Source of the DNA: Diacronema lutheri
Lineage: Eukaryota; Haptophyta; Pavlovophyceae; Pavlovales; Pavlovaceae
DNA length: 64,000 bases
Assembly: GCA_019448385.1 (NCBI GenBank)
Contig: JAGTXO010000042.1
Coordinates: forward strand, 186,001 to 250,000
Direction of reading: 5' to 3'
Below the pieces are notes generated by a model. The model worked only from the letters and a program-made list of their open reading frames with translations, was not told the origin of the DNA and did no database searches. Shown here one piece after another: positions 39,271 to 53,100 of this stretch. Position 1 is the stretch's first letter. Each line of letters begins with the position of its first letter. A program made the translations under genes and the position numbers.

Positions 39271-42200
39271 ATGACGCGTGCACGGCGCAGCGCCTGGAGC
39301 AACTTCCGAGTCGTCGGCCGGCAGCCTGTGGGGGGCGCGTTCATCGGCCCGATGTGGCCGGTGAGAGTGCCCGACGTGCCGCGTGGTGAGCGCCTGCACG
39401 GCTCGCCGGGTTCGGCGCGTTCCCAGTCGGCCTCTCTCCGACCCGCCGTAAACCTTGCGTGCGCACCCCGCACACCCGGCGCTGCGCGGCGCGGCGCAGG
39501 CGTGAAAAACGAGGGCAACGCGTGCTACGTGAACGCCCTCGCGCAATCGCTCGTCGCCTTGAACGTGCTCCGTCCGATGCCCCGCTCCGCTTCGCGCCGT
39601 GCGGGAAGAGTCGAGAAGGCGCTTTTTCGGGACTTTGGCACGCTGCTCGAGGACACCGAGGCGCCGGCACAGCTGTGTCTTGTGTCCGTCGTCGACGTCA
39701 TCTTGGGCCGTGGCACGCGAGGGACGCAGCAGGACGCTGCTGAGTTCTTCCAGATGCTACTCGGCCGAGTGCCCGGGCTCGCTGCTGCCTTCGAAGACGA
39801 CAGACGCGTAGTGCTCGAGCCGATCGCTGTGGCCTCGAGCGAGCGCGGTGAGGGCATCGCCATCCTCGTCAGCATTGGCGGCGATGCGGCGCGCACGCTC
39901 GCACACGCTCTGGGGGGCGTCGCTGGGCCGCCGCAGGGTGGCAGCCCGGACGCGTGCCGCTCGGACGTGCTCATGCCAGCCAGCATTGCCGTCGAGGTGC
40001 CGCGCACGACGCGCGGCAATGGCTCGCAGTGCAAGAACAAGCACGCGTTCGTGTGCGCGCCGCGGCTGCTACTCGGCGGGCGCGACTACCTCCTCGTCGC
40101 CGCCGTCGTGCACTTGGGCGAGGAGTCGACGAGCGGGCACCTTGTCGCCATCGTGCTCCGCAACGGGGCTTGGTTTCTGTGCGACGACGACAACGTGCGG
40201 CGGCGCGCACGGCCGCTTGGCGCCGCGACCGGCGGTTGATCGCAGCCGCAGCCGCCCCGTCCTCCCGCGCGGCACGCGCGCGTGGCCTGAAAGCTCGCGC
40301 CGCGCGCCTGCCGCACGCACGCGCGTTGCCCGCGCAGATGCACAACTTGTCTCAGTCCGACGCGCTGGCGTGGGCAAGTGGTGCGAGCATGCTCTTCTAC
40401 AGCCGGCTCGACGCGGAACCGTTGGACCCGGCGCTGGGCTCAGCGTCACCGCCGTCGGCCGCATCGCCTGCGTGGCCGAGCTCGGCGCCCGACGCGCCGA
40501 CCCTGTCGGCAGCCTGGTCGCGGGTGCGGCAGATGGCAGCGGTGCCAACAGATGCGACGATCGGCATCGCGGAGACGGCTGCAGACACCTCTGCGGCGGC
40601 GATCGGCCCAGCTGCGTGCGAGGCCCGCCAAGTTGTCTCCGCGACGCGCGCATTGCCAATGGCGGTGAGTGCCTCGCACGCGCACGCCGTCCGCTGTCCA
40701 CAGCGTGGCGCCCGGCGCTTGCGTTCGCGCCAGGTAAAGTTTGCGCGTATAGCGTGCAGCACCCTCACGCATCCCCTACGCCTCCCGCCCGCCCGACCTC
40801 TTGCCCGCCGGCCGCGCGCAGGACCAGCGCACGCCAATTGTTGGGCGCGGCCAAATCTGGGCATGCGCAAATTTTGAGCCGGCAGCGGAGGGCGGGGATG
40901 CGCAGCACAACTGGCGCAAGCGCACGTGGTGCCCGCAGCACGAGCAGCGCGAGCAGCGCGAGCAGCGCGAGCAGCGCGAGCAGCGCGAGCAGCGCGAGCA
41001 GCGCGAGCAGCGCGAGCAGCGCGTGCAGCGCGTGCAGCGCGAGCAGCGCGAGCAGCGCGAGCAGCCCTGGCAGCCAGCGCGGCCAGGCCTCGGCGCGGGC
41101 GCTGGCGTTCGGCCCGCTGCTCTGCCGCCGAGCCATCCGCGCGCCAGCATGCGCGCGAGCAACCGCTTCGAGCCGCTCTTGTTGGCCGAGGCGGACGTGC
41201 CCGCCACCGAGCCCGCCGCCGCCCAGCCCGCCGCCCAGCCCGCCGCCGAGCCCGCCGCCAAGCCAGCCGCTGCCAAGCCCACCGCCGAGCCCGCCGCCCA
41301 GTCCACGGCCCAGCCTCCCACCGTGCCTGACGCCAAGCCAGCCGACCAGCCCGCCGTCAAATGCGCTGCCGCCAAGCGCGCTGACGACCGCATTGCTGCC
41401 GCTGAGGTAGGCGCCGTCGCCGCCACGCTTGCCGCCGCCACCGAGCCTGGCGGCGTTGCCGAGCTCGCCGCCGCCGCCGACGAGGGCTGCAGGGCGCGTG
41501 CCGACGCGCTCGCCAAGCGCGAGACCCGCCGCGCGCTCCACCGCGAGCAGCTTTTTCGCGAGGACAAGCGCGCGGCCGGCCGCCTGATCGAGCAGTGCGC
41601 GCTGGGCTCTGCGGACGATGCAGCGCGCGCGCGCGCCCTGCTCGAGCGCGTCAAGGCGCGTGGCCACGCGCTGCCTCCGCACCTGCTGCGGTCGCTGCGC
41701 GACCTCGCGTCGCCGCGGCTCGCGCTCGCCGCTGAGGCGGCGGGCGTGCTCGCCGCGTCCGAGATGGGCGAGGCGGACGCACCTGCGGAGGCGCGCGCGC
41801 TACTCATGCACGCCGAGGCCGTGGGCGCCCACCTGCCCGCGCACACAGAGCTCGCGCTGCGCCGCGCCTGCATCCCCACCGCCGAGCAGGCGGAGCTGCT
41901 CGCGACTGCGCGCGAGCTGCTCGCGCCGCGCGACCCCGAAGGCTCGGTGGCTCCGGCGGGCGCGCGTGCCGAGTGCGACGGCGCCGCGCTCGGCACTCGC
42001 GCGCGCGAGCTCCTCTCGCGACTCGACGAGGCGCACCTCGACGTGCAGCCCTGCATTGCGCGGCAACTGCGCCGGCTCGCCGCCACCGAGCCAGACGCAA
42101 GTTCGAGCGCTGCGCTCGCCGCCACGCCCGGCACCGCCGGTCGCGCGGCCGCCGAGCCGCGGCGCGCGTGGCGCCCGCGCGGGTGGCGTCTCGCGGTAGG

Positions 42201-44116
42201 CGCAAAGGGTGCGCGCGCGCGCGCGCGCGCGCCGCGGCTGCTCCGCTCGACACGGCGCCGCCCGCGGCGGCCGGCGCCGTCCCGCCGCTCGAGCCGCAGC
42301 CCGAGCGCCGTGCAGCCGACGCCGCGGCCGCCGCAGCGGCGCCGGCGGCCGGCGACGACGGCGTGGCACGCGCGCTCGCAGCCGCAGCGCGCGGCGACGG
42401 CCTCGACGGCGTCGATGGCGCCGACGACCTCGTTTGCGCGCCGTGCGACCGAGGCTGCGCGCACGCACGCGACGGCGGCTGCTGCGAGCCTGCCGCGCGC
42501 AGCTCGCCCGACCAGTGCCCGCGCGCACCGCCGCGGCGCGCACGGCGGGCGGCAAAGCGCGCGCGCGACCGGCTGCGGAGATCAATCGACAGGTCAGAGC
42601 GGGCTGTCGGCCGCCGATTGCGTGGCGGCGACGCGCGCCGCGAGCGCAAGCGCAGGTGCGCGACGGGCGGCCAGCACGCACCGCAGCCGCTCCGCCGCGC
42701 GAGTCGCAGCCCGCCGTCGCGCACCGATCGGCCCTCGGCCGAGCATGCCGCCGAGCCTGCCGCCGAGCCCGACAGCCCCCACCGCCGCCCGTGTGCCGGT
42801 GCCGCCGTCGCCGTCGCCACTGTCCGGTGCGCCGTCGGCATCTTCGCGAGTGTCGTCGCCGCCTCTGCCGTCCGGGCCGCCATTGCTCCGGCCGCTCGCC
42901 CGTCTGCAGCCACCGCCTTTTGGCTCGTCGCCGTGTGCTCGGCCGCCGCATGGGCCGCCTTCGCCTCCGCCGCCCGCCCGACCGCCGCCTTGGCCGCGCC
43001 GCAGCCTGCCACGCAATCGTCGGCCGCCGAGCCCACCGCCGCCGCGCCAGCCCCCGCCCAGCCCGCCGCTGCCGAGCCAGCCGCTGCCCAGCCCGCCGCG
43101 GCCGAGCCCGCCGTGGCGCAGCGCGACGTCCAGTCCGCCGCCCCGGCGCTGCTCGCGTGGGCGGGCGACGCGGCTGCGCTCCGGCTGGCCGATGCCGCCG
43201 CGCGCGCCGGCATCCCGCAGGCAGAGGTGGACTGCATTGCGGGCGGCGACATGCTCGCCTCCACTGTGGACGCTTGCTGCGAGGTCGTGCTGCGCGTGCA
43301 CGGGCAGGCCGGCGAAGGGCGCGTCTGCCACGTACCGCTTGCCGCTCAGCCCGCGGTGTTCCAGGACGGCGCCGAGCGCGCCGCGCTGCTGCACCGCCTG
43401 CACAGCGAGGCGACGACGCAGGCGGTCATCGGCATGTGGAGCCCGCCGGGCGGGCGCGGCGGTGCGGGCAGTGACGATGGCACGCCGCCCGCCTCCGGCC
43501 ATTTCACCGCGTTGCGCCTCGTGCGCGTCGCGCGCGCGGGCGAGCATCGCTACGACGCGGTGCTTGTCGACACGCTCGCGTCGCCGAGCAGGCAGGCGCT
43601 CAAGCGTGCCAGGTCGATAACCGCCACGCTGCACGCGGCGGGCCTCGACGTCTTGCCCGTGCGCCGCGCGCGGCTGCTCGACAACGCGGCGCAGCGTGGC
43701 GCGACGTGCGGCCTCGCCGTGGTGGGCGCGCTCAACGACGCCGCGCTCGCTGCGGCGGGCGGTGCATCCGCGCCGCGCACGTTCAGCGTGGCGGACATGT
43801 ACGCTGTTGGCGAGCACCTCCGCGTCGCGTTGACTGGCGCGGTCAGCGGGCGTGCGCCGAGCGGCGCCTGCGCCGGGGCGGGCGCGGTGCGCGGCGGGGG
43901 CAGCCGCGATCGCGCTGCCGAAGCGCCGCGGCAGACGCGCGGCGCCAAGGCCGCCGCAGACGCCGCCGCCGCTGCCGCCGTTCCGCCGCCGCCGCCACCT
44001 CCGCCGCCCGCGCTGGGCGCCGCCGCCGCCACCACCACCGCCGCTGCCGCTGCTGCCGCCGCCGTGGCCGCGCCGCCACCGCCGCCACCGCCGCCGCGTG
44101 CCGGCGACGAGGGCGA

Positions 44117-44164
<48 letters not shown>

Positions 44165-47100
44165 GCGCACGTTCTTGAAGCTCGCGCCCAGGGCGCGCGC
44201 GGCCGCCTCGGCGCGCGAGGCGTTGCGCGCCGCGTGTGCGCGCGCGGACGCGGCGGCGTCGTCACACGCGTCGGCGCCGCACGCGCCCGCCGATGCGCGC
44301 CGCCGGCGGCGCGCGGGCGCAGGCGAGCTGGCGCTCGCGGCTGCGCGCGCGCTCGCCTCGACGGAGCACGGCGATTTGACGGACGACGCGCTCGAGGCCG
44401 CCGTCGAGCAGGAGCTGGGCGACGAGCGCGGCCAACTGCTGCTGTGCACGCGGGGCGCAGCGGCGCAAAGGCCCGCGCTTTGCCGGCTCCTGAAGCACGC
44501 GTGCGCGTCGGCGCGCGCGGCGAAGCGCGCGCAATTCACGGTGTTCGTCGTGCGCGCGGCCACGCGCGGCGAGCGGGGGGGCGCCGCCGCGAGGCGCGTG
44601 GACTCGGTGGTCGAGCTGTCGTGCGCGCTGCACGAGAAGGCGGGCGCGCTCGGCGGCCTCCAGAGCGTCTGTGTGCGTGGCTTTGCCCTCGAGCGCCGCC
44701 GGACACTCGACGCTGGCGCCGAGGCCGGCGCGTCCGCCATCGGCCAGGACGAGCAGGTCGAGGCAGAGGCGGGCGAGGCGTGCGTCGCCGGCGTGACGAT
44801 GGCCAAGCAGCTGCGTCAGTTTGCCGAGCAAGCTGCCCGCGACGACGTGCTCTTCCGCGTCGCCGTGTCCGAGGCCGACGCCCACGCCCGGCTGGCGCGC
44901 GTTGCGGGTGACGATGTCGGCGCGTACAGCGTCGTGCTCGCAGTCGCCGGGCTCGTCTGGCTGGCCAAGGCCGACGAGGTTGCGCCGGCGGCCGCCCAGT
45001 CCGCCGCCGCGCCGCCCGCCGCCCCGCCTGCTGCCGCCACGTCCGCCGACGCCGAGCGCGACGCCTCGCCTTCCGACCGCCTGCGCGCGCTGACGCTCGC
45101 CGTGCGAGTCGCGCTCGCGCGCGGCGTGCTGCGCCACCTCCTCGCCGACGCGTCGCCGGGCGCGTCCGCGACCGCTGGCGGTAGTTGCGCGACGCCCGTC
45201 GACGCGGCCGCGTCCGACGCCGCGCCGCCCGCCACGGGCGTCGTGACGAGTGGCGTTGCGGCGGGCGCTGTGGCGGCCGCACCGGCTGCTGCGGGCGGTG
45301 CGATGGCGGGTGCATCGCCCATCACGCGGCCGGCGAAGCGCGCGCGGCGCACGCTCACCGCCGCTCCAGCCGCCTCGGCCGTTGCGGCCGCTGGAGGCGC
45401 ACGCGCGGGCGCACGCGGCGCGGCCGGCGCGCCTCGCGCGCGCGCCGCGCGCGCGCCGGCCGAGTACGTCTGGCTTGCCATCGCGCGCCGGATGCTGGCG
45501 GCGCGACACGCGGCGGCCGCGGGCGGCGACTTTGTCGCGTCGTGCGTCGCCGCGATGCAGGCCGAGTACGGCGACGGCTGTGCCGTCGTCGTCGGCGACG
45601 CGCCTGGTGACGCCTTGGTCGAGGCTGCGGCGGCGGCGCTGCTCGAGGGCAAGCACGCGGCGGTGAGCCTCGGCTGCGTCGACCGGCCGGCGGTGCTCGT
45701 CGTGCAGCGCGCCGTGGACGCGCCCACGTCGCGCGTGCACGGGTGGTGCGCGCACGCGGCGGGCGCCGCCGAGTTTGACGAGGGCGCCGCGCACGGCGTG
45801 TTCAACGCGATCGTCGAGCGCGCGTGGGCGCTGCGTCCGGACCCGGCTGACGGCAGCCCGCCGCCCACGCGCACGTGGGAGGTCGAGCGCATCGCTGGCG
45901 ACGCGCCCGACCAGGCGGGCGTGGCCGCGCTGCGCGTGCTCTACGCGCTCGTCGCGGCGCACGGCCGCTACCGCTCGGCCGCCGCGCTCTTTGGCGCGCT
46001 CGCGCAGCTGCACGCGCCCGACGCCGCCGGCGCGCGCGCGGAGGTCGTCGCGGCGGCGTGCGCGGTGCCGCACGGCGCGCGGCCGGGCGCCGCGCCGGCG
46101 GCCGCGCGGGACGACGCGAGGGAGCGCGCATGGGAGGGCGCTCAGATCGCCGCGCTCGCCGTCGGCGCGGACGCTGCGCGCAGGCGTGTCGCGCCCGTGC
46201 GCGCGCTCGTCGACGCGCTCGGCACGCCACCGACCTCGGCGATCACGGGCGGGCCGGCGGTCCGGCTCGCGGGCGCGGGCGACGGCGGCCACGGTGCACG
46301 GTGGGTGGGCGGGCAGGCGGCGACGCCCGCCGAGCAGCTGCCGAGGGAGCTGCTGCGCGCCTACCACGAGGCGGTGCTGTGCGTCACGCCCGGCAGCCTC
46401 CAGCTCGGCCCGGCGGCGCTCGACGCGGTCACGCGGCCGCGCGAAAACGACACGCTGGAAGGCCTCCTCGCGCGCGTCAGCTGGCAGTGCGGCGCGAGGG
46501 CGAGCACGTGCGCCATGCTCGCCACGTTTTCCGAGCAGGCGGGCACCGGCTCGCGCGTCGCGCTCAAGGCCCTCCGCACGAGCTCCGACCTGGCCGGGCT
46601 GACGGCGGCTGCGGTCGGGCAGCAGGCGCCGCAGACGCCGCCGCCGCCGCTGCTCGTGATGCTCGGCCGCTGCCCCAGCCCGCTCGTCGGCGGCGGCCTC
46701 TTCCCGCCCGACCGCGCGACGGGCGAGCCGGCGGTGCACGCGGCGACGTCCGAGCTCGCCGTCGAGCTGCTGCGCGACGCGCGCGCGCTGGCCGGCACGG
46801 ACGGGCGGCTCGTCGTGCTGTGCCTCGAGGCGTCCAACCCGCTCTGGTTCTGCCCCAAGGTGCGCGAGCTCGAGCTGCCGCGGACGCGGTCGGACGGCGT
46901 GCGCGCGTCCGGCTGCACCTGCCCTGCGACGTGCAGCGATGCGCGCGGCGCGGCGGGTGGCGCTGCCCGCGGCGCATCGACGCGGCCGGCGGCGCGCGCG
47001 ATCAACAAGGCGGTGCTCGACCACTTCGTCGCGCTTTTCGGCCGCGAGGGCTTCGCGACCTTTGAGTTTGCGGGCGGCGGCGAGGCGAGCTGGCTGTGCG

Positions 47101-50100
47101 ACAGCGCGGCCGGCACGACGACCGTCGCGGCGTGCGCGTCGCTCCCGCCGCGCATGGGCGATGGGCAGCTGGCCATCCGGCGGCACACGCTCGGCACGGG
47201 CGCCGACGCGCCGGCGCACGCCGTCGTCTCGCTCCGCGTCGCGCACGTGAGCCACGCCATCCGCCGCGCGGCGGACGACGGCGGCGCGCGCGCCGAGCGG
47301 ATGGCGCGCGCCGCGCGCGCGTTTTGCGATGTGGCGGCCGCGCTGCGCGTCGACGCGATCCTGGCGGAGGTGCCCGAGGACCGCCCGACGGGCACGCCCT
47401 TCCTTGGCGGGCTGCTCGAGTTTTGGAACAAACGCCACGGGAGCTCGACGGCGCCAGCCACGCTCGCGCTCGGAGACGTGCGCGAGGTGGCCAAGCGGAC
47501 GGCCGACGCAGCGGCCGGCCGAGCGGACGAGGTCCCTGCGGCTGGCCGTCCGCAGGTCGCGGCGCGCGCGTGCGCTGGCGCGATTGGCGGCGGCGCGGGC
47601 GCGGCGGGCGCCTCGGACGCTGCGCCCCGTGCACTGGCGGGCGCGTCGGGTGCGCGCACGGACGGCGGCCCTGCCGACGCACCGCGCCAGCTGGAGAGCC
47701 GCTACGGCGAGGCGAGCAAGCTCGACCTACCCCAAGATTCCACTACGGGCTGCGTCCTCGACGCTCGCGAGGCCCAGGACCGCGCGCGCGTGCCTGCTGC
47801 GCCCGACGGCACAGCGCTGCGCCGCGTGCTCGACGCCGTCGGCGCGGGCGCGCCCGCGCAGCGCAGCCCGCGCTGGCACGACGAGCGATGGGAGGAGGTC
47901 ACGGGCAGCAAGGTTGGCGACGTCGTGAACGACAACGCCGGCGTCGCGCACGAGACGCTCACCGACGAGTACGTGCACCGGCGGCGGCGCGAGGTGCGGA
48001 CCAAGGCGACGACCGCGGGCATCCTCGGCGAGGCCGTCGCGCTGCGCAAGCTGGCGGCCGCGTACGGCATCACCGTCGTGTGCAACCTGCCGATGGTGCG
48101 TGCGGACCCGCACGACAAGAGCGCGCCGTTCGCCTTCTCGCCGGACGGGCTCGCCATCCTCCCCGAAGACAACGAGCAGGTCCTCGTCGAGGTGAAGACG
48201 CTCACCAAGGCGGACGCCAAGGCGCACGAGGACGGGCCGCCGCAGCCGCACCGCGATCAGCTGCAGCTCGGCATGCACGTCCTCGGCGTGCGCAAAGCGC
48301 TCTACGTGCAGTACCTCAGGCACGAGGACCGGATCGTCGTGCACGTCGTGACGCGCGGCGTCGGCTGGCTTGCATTCGCGCAGCCGAGGGTGCAGGCCTT
48401 CTGGGCGCGCGTCGTCGAGCGGCGCGCGCGGCTCGAGCGCGCGCGCGCCGACCACCCGGCTGCGAGCCGGCGGCACCGGCGGCAGCAGACGCCGGCCGGG
48501 CCGCCGCTCGTGCTCGCGCTGGACGGGCGCATCCCCGCCGCGCGCGCCGCCGCGCTGCACGCCGTCGCGCACGGCACCGCGAGCGCGGCGGCGGTGGCGG
48601 CGACGGCGGCGACGGGCGACGCGACGGCGTTGCAAGACGCGATCGCGGCGCTGCGCGCGCCCGTCGGCAATGCGGCGATCGACAGCGCAGCGCGTGCGGA
48701 GCGCGCGGCCGTCGAGCGGGCGATCGCGTACCTCGGGCAGCCGGCAGGCGACGCCGCCGCCCGCGGCACGGCCGAGGCGGCCGAGGAGGAGAGGACGGTC
48801 GACGCCGACATCTGCGCGTTGCTGCACCAGCTCGGCGCGAGCGTGGCGCACGTGCACGTCGAGGACGCGGATTGCGTCACGCGTGAGCACTGGGGCGGGG
48901 CGGTGCTCGCTGCAGCGGGCGACCCGTCGAGCGCCCCCGCCATTTCGAGCGTCATCGTCGCGCACATCGTGCGGCTCGCCGGCTTTGGCGTCGAGCTCCC
49001 GCAGTCGATTCGCGTCGCCCCCAGCACGGCCGACTGGCACGAGGGCTGGCTCGACGTGCAGTGCGTGCTGCTGCGCACGCGCCGGCGCGGGCGGCGCGAC
49101 GACGACTTTGTGGCCGTCGTCAGGCGCGGTGGGCGCTGGTTTGCGTGCGAGCCCGGCCGCGCGCGGCGGCTGCAGTGGCGGTCGGTCCTGCGCCGCGCGC
49201 GCGGCGGCGTCGACGGGACCGGCGAGGAGGCGTTCGCGGTCGTCTACGTGCGGCGCGGCGACGCGGCCGGCGACGCGGCTGGCGACGCGCAGGCCGAACG
49301 GGCGCGCGGCGGGCGCGCGCGCAGGCGCACGCGCGGCGGCACGCGCAAGCGCAAGCGCGGCGCCTCCGCCGGGCTCGAGGCGGCCGCGCCCGCCGGCGCG
49401 CCGGCGGGCGCTGCTCACCGCCCGCCCGCCAGGCGTGCCACGGTCGCCGCGCGCACCACGCGCTCTGTGACCGACGCGCGGCACTCGGCGCCTGCCGCCA
49501 CGGTTGCACCTGTCTTCGACTGGCGCGCCGGCCGCCCGCCCCCTGCCGCCGCCGCCGCCGCCAAGCGCGGCCAGGCGCTCGAGCCGGGGCAGTTCGCGCG
49601 GCCGCGTGGGCGCGCGCCATGGGGCAAGGTCTGGGACAGAGTCTCGGGTGCGTGGGCGGACAAGCCGACTGGTGCTGCCGTCGCCGCCGCGCCGCCGCCG
49701 CTGCCGCCCGCCGCCGCGCCGCCGCCCGCCGCCGCGCCGCCGCCCACCGCCGCGCCGCCGCCCGCCGCCGCGCCGCCGCCCGCCGTCGCGCCGCCGCCCG
49801 CCGCCGCGCCGCCGCCGCCGCCGCCACCGGCGGCGCTCGGCCGCCGGCAGCACGTCGGCGCGGGCGGCAGCGCGGCGGGCCGGCGGCTCGCGGCCATCGC
49901 ACGGCGGCAGCGCGGCGTGCGCGCGCCGCCGCCCGCCGCGCGCTTCCTCGCCACGCTGCCGCCACCGCCACGCGACGGCCTCGCGCGCACGAGCAAGCAG
50001 GCGCGCGCGAGGCGCAACGCGGACGGACGGCCGGCGCACGCGCGCGCGGCCAACGCGCGCGCCTTCTACCGCGGCGTGGAGCTCGGCGTGCACGCGACGC

Positions 50101-53100
50101 GCGCCATCGTCGACGCGCGCCACGCCGACCTGCCGCAGGCCGTCTTCGTGGCGGAGGCGCGGGCGATCGTCGCGCGCTCCGCCGGCGGCGGCGCGCTGCT
50201 CGCGCCGGACGACGTGCGCGACCTGTGCGACGCGCAGACGGACGCCGATCGCGCTGCGATCTGGGCGTCGGTGGGCGCGCACGAGGCGACGCGCATCTTC
50301 GCGCTCGTCACGCGCAACGCGAGCTTGGCGGGCGCGGCGCTGCTCGTGCTGCACACGCCGGCGGGCGCGCCGGCGCGCGCGCTCGGGCTCGTGGCGACGC
50401 GCTCGCGCGCGCCGTCGACGGGCGCGCCGCGCGACGCGCACAGGGCGCTGGTGCAGCGGTTGGACGTGCTGATGGACGCGATCGCCGCGGCGCGAGGCGC
50501 GTCGCCGCTCGAGCTCGAGCTCGCGCTCGCGCCCGAGCCGCAGAGCGCGTGCAACGCGCGTGCGGCCGCGCTGCTCTGCCTGCAGGCCGTCGCGGACGCG
50601 AGCGGCCGTCCCGCCGCTGAGGACGCGCTGGCCGCGCTCGACGACGCGCGCGGCATCGACCGGCACTGCCACGCCGTCCGGCAGCAGATCGAGGCGAAGC
50701 TCGCGTGGCGGCGCGCCGACGGCGCCGTCGGCGTTGACGGCGCCGACGGCGCGCCCGCGCTCGCGCCTGCCGCCGCACCGCCGGCGTGCGCGCCGGCGCA
50801 CGCTGCCGGCGAGGCGGCGGTCGACCAGGCGATCGTCACGCGGGTGCGCGACGCGCTGCGCGCGTGGGCGACGACTGGCACCGCGCCCAGCGCGGCGGTG
50901 CTCGACGACGCCTGCGCCGCGTACACGGCCCGCGCACGCGCGCGCAAGGACGCGCGCACGGCGCTGGGCCCGACGCGCGCGGCCGAGCTGCTCGCCGCGG
51001 CCGCGCGCGGCGGAGCCGACGGGGCGGATGCCGCGCGCGCGCTGCTCGGCGGCACGCCGCGCCTGCTCGTCGTGCTCCTCTGCGTGCCCGTCGCCGCGCC
51101 GTCCGGCGAGCCGCCGCGCCCGGTCGGGCTGCTCGTCGCCGACCGGCCGACGGACGACTCGCGCCCGGCCGCGCTCGTGCGCTACGACTTTGCGCCGCTC
51201 GACGCGGACGTGGCCGTCGCGGTCGGCGCGCATGCCGTCGCGCTGGCCAGTGCGATCTGGCCGCTGCTCGCGGCCGAGGGGGAGCCGCGGCCATCGCCCG
51301 TCGTGCGCTCGCAGCCGCGCGGCGGCGACGATGGCGCGCGTGCGCTCGCAACGTTCGCGTGCCTCGACGCGCTGATGACCGCCAGCGTCGGCGCGCACGG
51401 CCTCGCGGGCGGCGCGGGCATGCTGCCCGCGCTGGTCGCGCGAGGCGCCGCGGCCGCCCAGCGCGAGCGGCAGCTGCGCGCGGCCGCCGAGAGGCTGGGC
51501 GGCACGGTCGCTGGGTGGCCGGACACGGGCGCGAGCGCGGCGGGCGCGAGCGTCGACGAGGAGGCGCGCACGTACGAGGTCGAGGCGGTCGTCGACGAGC
51601 GCCGCAAGGCGGGCAAGAAGGTGACGTTCCAGTTCCGGATCAGGTGGCGGGGCTACGACGAGAGCGCCGACACGTGGGAGCCTGAGGCCAACGTGAGCAG
51701 CGACCTCGTCGCCCAGTTCCGCAAGACGCGCGACGAGCAGAAGCGGCGCGCGGGCGTATCGGGCAGCGGCAGCGGCGGCGCGGGCGCGGCGTCGGCATTG
51801 GCGTCGGCGCCGCTTCGCGCGCACGGCGAGTCGGGCGCCGCGGGCAAGCGCGCCGCGGCGGGTGCCGCCGCGAGCGCGCGCGACGCCGCGGGCGCGCGCG
51901 CGCCGAGCGTTCCCCGCGCGCGCGGCGTCGAGCGCGCGCGCGTGGACGAGCCCGCTGCGCCGAGCGCGCGCGCCGCCGGCGGCGCGACGGCGCGCACGCG
52001 CGGCAGCGTGCTCCCGGGCTTCGTGGTCAAGCGCTCGACGCTCAACGCGGGGCCGCAGGCGGTGACGGCGCAGCCCGGTGCGCGGAAGGAGCTGCGGCGC
52101 ATCGCGGCGGCCGTGCACAGGCTCACGACACAGGCGTACCGCGTCATCAACAAGGTGGTGCGCGACGAGGCTGCGGTGGCGAGCGCGCAGGCCGTCGGCG
52201 CGGCGTCGGGCGGCCCGTCGACCAGCGTGCACACGTCGACCACGATGGACAAGGGAACCGTCCGTGCGATCTTCTCGGCCATCGGCTGGCACAAGGACGA
52301 GAGCACGTACGGTGCAGCGCCCCGAGGCAAGCCCGCCGAGCAAGCCGCCGCGCAGACCAAGGCGGCGACGGCGCGCGCCGTCGGCGAGATGGCCGAGGGC
52401 GTCCAGCCCGTCTGCGCGGTGGGCCTCACGGAGATCCTCGAGGCGGAGGCGACGCAGGTGTCCACCGCGTGCCTGATGCATCCATCGCGCGTCGTGAACG
52501 GGCTGCTCCGCGACGTCGTCCGCGCGGCAGTCGAGCGCGACGAGGCGCTCGTCGCGCTGCCCGAGATGCAGCGAAACGCGCGCGTGCGCGAGCTGTGCGA
52601 GCGGCTGCTGCGCGGCGACGTGGAGGGCGCGCGCGTCGGCTGCCCCGCCGCGCTCGACCGCCACCTGCCCGACATGGTCCTCCACAAGATCGACTACAAG
52701 TGCACGCCCACGAAAAGGTGGAACTACGACCGGCACACGACGCGCTACTTCCTCGTGCAGATCCGCACCCTGCAGCACGTGGCCGAGGGGCAGGCGCTGC
52801 TCTGCCGGCTCGCGCACATCCACACGCAGCTGACCGGACGGCCGCCGCGGTACAATGTGGCGCCGCTGCGCACGCACAATGTGCGCGCGAGGCGTGGCTG
52901 CCGCTGCCGCCGCCGAGTGCCCAAGCGCGCGCGCGCCGCCGCCGTGCGCGCCGCCCCGCGGCCAGGTTGGTCACGCGCCCGCGCGCTCGCGCGCCGCGCG
53001 CTGCGCGCAGGTGCCGCGCAACGTGCGCCTCGCCGCGAGCGCCATCTGGGTGACGCTTTCGGATGACGAGCGCAAGGAGCTGCGCGCGCGGCTCAAGGCG

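Noticed and set aside
44262-47438. A 1,058-codon minus-strand frame
   Set aside because: Same reason: antisense shadow with Arg-Ala-Gly composition and no domain.
47727-52877. A 1,716-codon open frame on the minus strand opposite the giant gene
   Set aside because: It is a shadow of codon bias in very GC-rich DNA: Arg/Ala/His-rich with no recognisable motif, while the plus strand carries the YqaJ and chromodomain motifs.
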